Position numbers and translations under genes: made by a program
In this document: in pieces, positions 57,331-64,000 of the stretch
Position numbering within the stretch: the stretch's first letter is position 1
Layout of the letters: each line of letters starts with the position of its first letter
The notes under the pieces: model-generated
What the model was told of the DNA's origin: nothing
The model's input: only the letters and a program-made list of their open reading frames with translations
Database searches by the model: none
Source of the DNA: Eucalyptus grandis
Lineage: Eukaryota; Streptophyta; Magnoliopsida; Myrtales; Myrtaceae
Length of the DNA stretch: 64,000 nt
NCBI RefSeq assembly: GCF_016545825.1
Contig: NC_052618.1
Location: 6,005,398-6,069,397, forward strand
Direction: 5' to 3'

Positions 57331-59579
57331 ACTAGGATGCGATACTTGTATTCAACGAATTGTCAATCATAATTCACATTCTTGCGATATGATTAGCAAT
57401 TTACATAAACAACATAAAGGCAATTTAGACCAATTCTACCCTTCCTAGTTTTAGCTTTCTATAGGAGAGCTCTTTATAGAATTTTAACTCTTCAATAGCA
57501 GTTGTACACAAATTAAGCATGAACATAAGCCTTTCTTTATCTATCTTTGTGGTGTTCAAGCAACTTCGATACAAATGGCACTTCGCCAGGAAATGCTTAA
57601 AAATGGTATAAATGCATGGTTGTATATCTGTAGCTCACATGTAGACCTGCAATGTCTAGGAAGCTTCTTTAAAAGAGCTTCAACGACTGATTCACTCCCA
57701 CCTGCCATGAGTAGTTTAATTTTGTGCAAGTTATTACCAAGAAAAGACAAATGTAAGAATTATCAAGATCTTCTATACTATTTTGATAAACTTTCACTTG
57801 ATTGCAAAACCTTTCCTAAAATCACTAAAAAGCCTGGGAGGAGGAGGGGTAGGGGGGTTAAAACAAAGAAGCAACCAAATAAAGTTTTTGAATTTGATAT
57901 TGCCTCTCTAATCCCAATTTAATCAGTTGAAACAAAATGTTGTCTATTAATTGGTTTTAAGATTATATGGCGATATAAGATAAATTCAAACTGGGTAAAC
58001 AAATGAATAAGCTTATGCAAAAGGAAACTATAAATTCAAGATCGAGTCCAACACTAACATCCTCCAACTATACCATGACGATATTACCATGAATGCTAGG
58101 TTTGCAACTTCTCTCAACTTGATTTACCAATTGTATGCCTAACATGAACATCTATCTCAATTAATTAAAATGAATGGATTCATTCGAACAGAAAAATCAT
58201 GAGAAAATCAACTTACGATGAACTTCTCACATTGGAACATATTGTATAATATCTCTAGTGGCTACACTATGTGTAGAGCTTTTTAATCTAATTTTATGGT
58301 TAGCATCAACTTTCTAATAGGACAAAAAATTGGATTGTTAAGTTCTCTACATCCTCACTATTAGATACTATTTCGATGTTAACACAATAGAAAGTCTAAC
58401 TTAAATGACAGAAAACAAACCTACCTCCATTTGTGTAAATTCTACACCTCCAACTCAAACTATCATAATTGAGACCCTCATTAATGCATCTATGGTTTCT
58501 TGTTGATTGATGAGAACTCCATCATAAACAATGAAGGAAAATTACCAGCAGCTGCATAAAGAAACATAAAAAAGCTAAGAAAGACTGAATGCTTTTTTCT
58601 ACTTTACATTATTATGAGAAAAACATAGAATTTGCTATGTTATAATAAAGTGATTGACCAACAATTTGAGCAACCCTATTGATCACAAGACCAAATAAAG
58701 TGGATCTTACTAGGGGAACATTGTGCTAAGAACCATATCCCAACGAGATATGTGCTAGACAATATAAATAGTACTATGTTATTTTCTTGACATTACTTTA
58801 TGCATGAAAGAGTTTGAGGCTATTGACTTCTGTTAGCAATACAAAGATTGATTATTAGTAATGAACCCATGTGAAATTAGATTTAAATCATGAGGATCTC
58901 CCCTTCACATCGGATTGTATGCCTAGAAGTACGTTAGTTAGATTGAAGGTATCTATTTTTAAAATCGGATCAAATTGGCTAGTTTTGGACTAGTAATGGA
59001 GATTGCAAACCAATCCGCTTGATAAGATAGGGAAAGGTGGAAGTTCACTCTTTTCGAAAATCATTCTCCGGCTGGCTATATTATGGTTGAAAATGTTTCA
59101 TTTATTTCCTACCACTCAATATTAAGAAAGTGTCCCATTCATAAATTAGATTTAATTATCACACAACACGGCGTAAATCATGTTGTGACCCCAAAATTGA
59201 GTCGGCTAAAATAAGTGGGTATAGATCCTAAATATTATCTATCTCAACTTTTCTAGGGTCGTTGAAATGGGTATATTCCTTTTGTCTATAATTTCTTTAA
59301 ACAAGAACAGAGAATTACCTATTTTCTGTGCATATTATCTTCAAGAATCCAAACTCAGGATTATCAATTTTGATTATATACAACTAGGGATTGACTTTTT
59401 GTTCCTTATTCTTAGCATAATATCGTTCCTTATACATCACTAGGAAGGGTAAACAAAGAGACGATCACCTACAATTTTTTTACATGTATAGAAAGTTAAA
59501 ATTTGACCTATTAGGTGATCGACTATATATATCATATTGTCATTGAAAATCTAAACTCATATAAGTTAAATTGAAAACT
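57331..59579. other. Gene-poor interval between hAT and kinase relics (C)
   Basis: Collinear with 9,961-12,129. It holds a 115-codon plus-strand ORF (57,575-57,922), with a basic C-terminal stretch G-R-R-R-G-R-G, that is interrupted in copy A and overlaps the presumed antisense transposase. Not recognised; probably fortuitous. Confidence 0.4.
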
Positions 59580-60690
59580 CATTTACATCTTACCCACTCC
59601 ACCAAAGATTGTTGGTCCTCAGGCTAATCAGCATCCGATGCTTTTCTTCCCATGAGTAGCTCCGCCATGACCACATTGATTGAGTAGACATTGACCTTTT
59701 CCATTAGCTTGCCAGTCGAGTAATACCAAGGATCCATGTACCTACATTTGACAAACCATTAGTGATACTAGATAAAAACCATTAGTGGTATGACAAACCG
59801 AAAATGAACTTACCACAAAGTCTCCATTATGTGTGTGATTCATGCATAGCTATACCCAAAGTGAACTTGTTGAGTCCAAAGTCTGCGACCTAAAATCAAA
59901 ATGTTAACTTTCATAACAATAACTTGAATTCATTAAATAGCCGATTGATATTATCATGTCATCGTATCTTAGCATCAAAATCGGATTCCAAAAGAATATT
60001 GGAGGTCTTGATGCCGCTATGAATAACTCTAGGATTGTCTGAAATGTCACATCAACAAAAATGAAACCCGAAAATTATTATAGTAATGATAAGTTTTTTT
60101 TTTTTTTGGAAAAAAATACGTGTGAGTAAGCCAAGCCTTGTGCGGAACCTAAAGCCACCTTCATCTTCTTAGGCCAAGGAATGATTGGGTAATTAGTACT
60201 TGCAATGACATCCGGGGTAGTTATAATCAATCAGATTTTGATCTTTGAAATAACTAAGCATACATGATAAATACTGACCATGCAAATGAAAGTCTAGTGT
60301 GTTGTCTGAGACGAACTCATATACTAAAATTCTAAGAGTATCAGAAGTATTCAACCAAAGAGAAGGTGATGATGGTGGATACGGCAGATGATATTGACCT
60401 CCGCTCAAAACTCCCTCTCCCCTTGTCGACTTTCAACTTTTAGTTGCTTGATAGCAACTAATTCCCTACTCGAGAGTCTGTTATGAATGAGGCGGAAACT
60501 ACCTTTGCCAATTAGATTGGAATTAGAGAAATCACCCGTCGCCCTTTTTAGCTCTTTGTACGTAAAGGTCTTATGCGGAACAACAAAGGCTATGCTTGGA
60601 GATAGAAGAGGACAGACATTAGGACTCGATTCTACTAGTTTAATAATAATGACAAAGCATAATTTGAAGAATTGATGTTACAAATCTTGG
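59580..60690 (-). pseudogene. PERK-type receptor kinase pseudogene, left arm of inverted repeat (C)
   Basis: Counterpart of 12,130-13,235 on the minus strand. The C-terminal blocks ([15 protein letters not shown], then N-Q-P-E-D-Q-Q-S-L-V-E-W-V), the central A-L-G-S-A-Q-G-L-A-Y block and V-Y-E-F-V-S-D-N-T-L-D-F-H-L-H-G (60,260-60,330) are readable. V-A-I-K-Q-L-K lies near 60,440. Frameshifts differ in part from copy A, so decay continued independently. Confidence 0.83.
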
Positions 60691-60713
60691 TATTATGAAC
60701 ATGTCACTATTGT

Positions 60714-60828
60714 GATCCAAATGCAGAGCAAATTCTGATTGAGGAATCAACATCGATTGTCCTCGAGCTTGTCCTTTTCATTGTATGTGATTTTGATCCT
60801 CAATCAGAATTTGCTCTACATTTGGATC
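60714..60828. repeat. Inner stem-loop of PERK inverted repeat (C)
   Basis: Arms 60,714-60,745 and 60,797-60,828 are near-perfect reverse complements around a ~51-bp loop, as in copy A. The stem extends a few base pairs further outward (tattgtgatcc / ggatcacaata). Confidence 0.9.
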
Positions 60829-60849
60829 ACAATAGTTATATGTTCATAA

Positions 60850-61900
60850 TACAAAAATCTCTAACATCAATTCTTCTAGCTATGCTTTTCATTATCATTA
60901 AGCTGGTAGAATGGGGTCCCAATGTCTAACCTCTTCCATCGCCTTAGGTATTCTGCATAAGACCTTTATATACGAGGAGCTAAAAATGACAACGGATGAT
61001 TTTTTTGATTCTAGTCTACTCAATGAAGGCGATTTTGTGCTCATTCATAAGAGAGTACTCCCGAGCAAGGAATTAGTTGTCATCAAGTAACTAGAAGCTA
61101 GAAGTTGGCAAGGGAAGAGGGTGTTTTGAGCAGAAATCAATATCATCGACCATATCCACCACCCTCGCCTCATCTTTTTGGTTGGATATTGCGTTTCTAA
61201 CACTCTCAGAATCATAGTTTATGAATTCGTCTCAAACAACATGGTAGACTCTCATTTGCACGGTTAGTATCTATCATGTATCATTAGTTATTTCAAAGCT
61301 CAAAATTCGATTGATTATAACTACCCCAAATGTTATTGCAAGTCTTGATTGCCCTATCATGCCTTGGCCTAAGAGGATGAAGGTGCTTTAGGTTTCGCAC
61401 AAGGTTTGGCTTACTTACATGAAGAGTGAGTATTTTTTTCAAACCCAAAAAAAAAAACCTTATCATTACTATAATAATTTTCGGGTTTCATTTTTATTGA
61501 TTTCACCTTTCTGGTAATCCCAGAGTTATTCATCGCAACATCAAGTACTCTAATATTCTTTTGGACTCTGATTTTGACGCTAAGGTGCAAAGGCATGATA
61601 ATGTCAATAAGTTTTTTTTATTGAATTCAAGTTATTGTTATAAAAGCTAACATTTTGATTCTATGTCGCAAACTTTGGACTTGCCAAGTTCATTTTTGGT
61701 ACGAATACGCATGTATCCATGTACATAATGGGGAATTTCAGGTAAGTTCATTTTTGTTTTATCATACCTCTAATAGTCTAATACCACTAATTGTTTGTCT
61801 AATATAGGTATATTGATCCCTAGTATTACTTGAGTGGAAAACTAATGGAAAAAGCCAATGTCTACTCATACTATGGCTGGTTGCACGAATTATTTACTAA
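60850..61900 (+). pseudogene. PERK-type receptor kinase pseudogene, right arm of inverted repeat (C)
   Basis: Counterpart of 13,400-14,440: [57 protein letters not shown] and GLAYLHEE, followed after an intron-like gap by M-E-K-A-N-V-Y-S-Y at ~61,850. A TAA replaces Gln in the V-I-K-Q-L block. No active kinase can be read. Confidence 0.83.
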
Positions 61901-62917
61901 TATGAATATTGCAGAGAAGAGATGGTTATATTTAGCCTATCATGGCCAAGTGGGAGATAATGGGTTTTATTGTTATTAGGCCACCCATGTTGGGCTAACC
62001 TAGCTCATAACTCAAAAGAGCCCATAGCCCACAATTTAAAGAAAATAACCGCCCGGGCGCTATTTTGAGGTTACTTCTTAAAAAGAGAAAATAACATGTT
62101 TCTTTCTCTTAGTGCGTAGAAGTATAGGATTGTGTATCGTAAAGGAAAAGAAGAAGAATGAAATGGTTCTCTTCTTGTGAAGAAAATTATTTCCACTTGA
62201 TCTCTCTCGTGACGATGCAATAAGTGCATTTAATTTGTGGAAAATAAGATACGTTCCGTTGCATGATGTACTTTTCAGTCAGTGATACAAAGTATTCATG
62301 GCCATTTTTTGTATGCAACTTGATGTTACTCGATAGTTCGAGTTTAAAATTTTGAAATTAGTTTCCTTCAAAAACAAATAACCCATCGTCCAACTTCTTG
62401 AAGAATAGAGTGTGGCCTTTAACTTGGCAGTAGATGTCGATCATCTCCTCATTTGAGGGTCTGAGATGAGGCTGGAATACCAGATCTCGAAATATAGTGC
62501 TCGTAGTCGTGCAATCTCCATAGTTCATCATTCACCCCCACCACTAAAATAAAACATGCAAAATAAGGAATAGAAAGTAAGGGAAAGACCTCAATAGAAA
62601 TTTTAACCGTGAGAGCTTCAGGCAAAAAAGCCAACTTCTCTTTAAAATTAATGGCAATTATATCTTACCTACATAGATACTAGGAACAAACTATTACGAA
62701 ACTTTATATTGAAACATAGGATTCATACGAATCAACAACTCACTCAGAAGCTCATTACTACTTTTTCAAACCAAACAACCCTTTTCAACCAAAAAAACTA
62801 AAGAACCAAACAAACTTTTTTGATAAAAAAAAAAAGAAACAAAAAACAAAAGTTTGGAGCACCATTAAACAGAACCACCTCATCCACTACCACTGCCACT
62901 AGATCAATTTATCCTTG

Positions 62918-63011
62918 CCATTCCTACTCGACAGAGGAACCAATATCCCCGCCATTCCTACTCGACAGGGGATCAATATCCCCGCAATTCCTACTCAACG
63001 GGGGACCAATA
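62918..63011 (-). repeat. 33-34-bp minisatellite, 3 units
   Basis: Units start at 62,918, 62,952 and 62,985 ('ccattcctactcgacag...caatatccccg'). Copy A has two. Minus-strand translation gives an 11-residue repeat of the P-L-S-S-R-N-G-G-D-I type. Confidence 0.75.
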
Positions 63012-63808
63012 CTAGGGTAGCCGCCATTTGAGGGGCCGATTGGGACCCACATTTCCCCCGAACAAGGGATTGATGTGGGGATAGCATTCATCGACCTAGT
63101 TTTACGGCCGTCTCCATATATGTGACTTCTGCCGTTGAAGGACGAGAAGTCGAAGTTTTAGAGGAAACAATGTGGAATTCCATGAGTGTTATGTTTAATT
63201 AATAACTCATTTTAGTACTTATCCGGAATCTAATAATCACAGTAAAAAATTTACTAGATAAATCTTCCTATGTCTAGAAATCGTTCTTTAGTATTCATCT
63301 TCTCCACGAGGACTCAATTCTAGAAATCCCATGCGCATTTTATTCTTTATAGCAAAGGTCAAGAATCTCATTAGAATTGTTATTATATTAAAGGAGAAAA
63401 TTGCTAATATAAATAGTAAGACAAATAGGTTTCAAGTTAATTAAAACCCTAAATTTGCTACTTATATTTCTATAGGTCTAATTGGACAGTGACTAATCCT
63501 TTAAAATGCTTTCGGCTTCTAAAATCCTACTCACTTGATACCTAAAAAATGTTCCCTCCATAGGCATATAAATAGTTAAAACACATTACATCTTTTTGGA
63601 TCCTAACAGCTATTTTTTACTAAGTAATATATTGTTGAAAAATTTAGGAGACAAGCACTATTACATATTAGTGTCAGTAGTAGTCATCCTGATATAATTC
63701 TTGTAAAATATAATTTTGAGCTCATATTCTTGATATTTGTCTTCCTAAATTGGTATATCTTAAGATGTATATTTAGAAATCAGCATAAGTTGTCCTCAAG
63801 TTTGTCCT

Positions 63809-63848
63809 CAATTGCCAAACCACTTGCATTCATGTGGTTTGGCAATTG
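63809..63848. repeat. Perfect 15-bp stem hairpin
   Basis: caattgccaaaccac (63,809-63,823), 10-nt loop, gtggtttggcaattg (63,834-63,848). Copy A (about 16,350-16,430) has an imperfect version with extra bases inside. Confidence 0.9.
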
Positions 63849-63925
63849 AATTGGTAAGAAGAGAGGAGTAAATTGTTGATATAAATAGAGCCCGATTTAT
63901 CATATAACTTCAGATCTACATTTTT

Positions 63926-64000
63926 ACAAAATGTCCAGCTTAAGTACTACAACAGGCCTAGGCTTGGGATTACTGAGCTCGCTACAACAACACAGCAACA
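63926..64000 (+). repeat. Copy of 26,606-26,680 joined to duplicon C
   Basis: 75 bp ('acaaaatgtccagcttaagt' onward) match 26,606-26,680 with about three differences. In copy A the two flanks of this junction are 10.1 kb apart. The match runs off the window. Confidence 0.93.

Larger units (their letters stand above)
52322..63916. repeat. Segmental duplicon, copy C (right part of A)
   Basis: Collinear with ~7,120-16,505 of copy A, interrupted only by the solo LTR at 53,745-55,795 and small indels. It contains the CCCH fragment, hAT relic and PERK inverted repeat. From 63,926 it continues as a copy of 26,606 onward, so the ~10.1 kb present in A between those points (including the LINE) is absent here. 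Confidence 0.9.
61901..63916. other. Right end of duplicon C, no identified gene
   Basis: Collinear with 14,441-16,505. Contains the 3-unit minisatellite (62,918-63,011) and a perfect hairpin (63,809-63,848). Confidence 0.4.

Noticed and set aside
57575..57922. A 115-codon plus-strand ORF in duplicon C
   Set aside because: Broken in copy A, opposite to the presumed transposase strand, and with no recognised domain.

Overview
The window reads as nuclear DNA of a eudicot plant. It is AT-rich and microsatellite-rich. It holds a plant L1-type LINE, hAT, PIF/Harbinger and Mutator-like remnants, a gypsy-type solo LTR, and broken copies of plant-specific or plant-typical gene families (PERK-type receptor kinase, B3/REM transcription factor, CCCH/U2AF35-like splicing factor, ribosomal protein L22e). 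Elements with very GC-rich cores built on 'GGCGAGG...CCTCGCC' palindromes resemble what I recall from Myrtales genomes, but that placement is only a weak impression. I found no intact protein-coding gene and no RNA gene. Nearly everything legible is a pseudogene, a transposable element or a duplicated segment.

Layout. 1-1,379: LTR debris, including a minus-strand relative of the solo LTR seen later. 3,333-16,505: 'duplicon A', carrying an unprocessed fragment of a ZRSR2/C3H5-like CCCH splicing-factor gene (7,100-8,026), a dead hAT transposase (minus strand, ~9.4-10 kb) and a PERK kinase pseudogene present as a head-to-head inverted repeat (12.1-14.4 kb). 17,618-23,728: a complete but dead L1-type LINE with 14-bp target-site duplications. 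24.5-27.9 kb: a cluster of decayed B3-domain (REM-type) fragments. 28.9-31.4 kb: a Mutator-like long-terminal-inverted-repeat element, invaded by a PIF/Harbinger-type element at 29,062-30,169. 32.4-33.7 kb: 'duplicon D', part of A. 34.9-35.3 kb: a HARBI1-like transposase fragment. 36.9-37.15 kb: a possible TRIM/LTR relic. 40,650-41,603: a second PIF/Harbinger-type GC-core element in opposite orientation. 44,029-49,348: 'duplicon B' (left half of A). About 49.35-49.6 kb: scrambled ribosomal protein L22e pieces. 50.98-51.94 kb: a foldback of tandem units. 52,322-63,916: 'duplicon C' (right part of A), split by a clean 2,051-bp solo LTR, after which the sequence jumps at 63,926 into a copy of 26,606 onward.

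The segments fit together as one history. An ancestral A-type unit (CCCH fragment, hAT, PERK inverted repeat) was copied several times. Copies B and C overlap over the CCCH fragment, and each has its own indels, template-switch scars and insertions. C lacks the roughly 10 kb that in A separates the unit from the B3 cluster, and the LINE lies inside that interval. The clearest biology is (i) two copies of a PERK kinase inverted repeat able to fold into a long hairpin RNA, (ii) three copies of an intron-containing splicing-factor fragment, and (iii) two unrelated DNA-transposon types that share GC-palindromic cores. All identities are from reading translations and repeats by eye; no alignment or database search was run.
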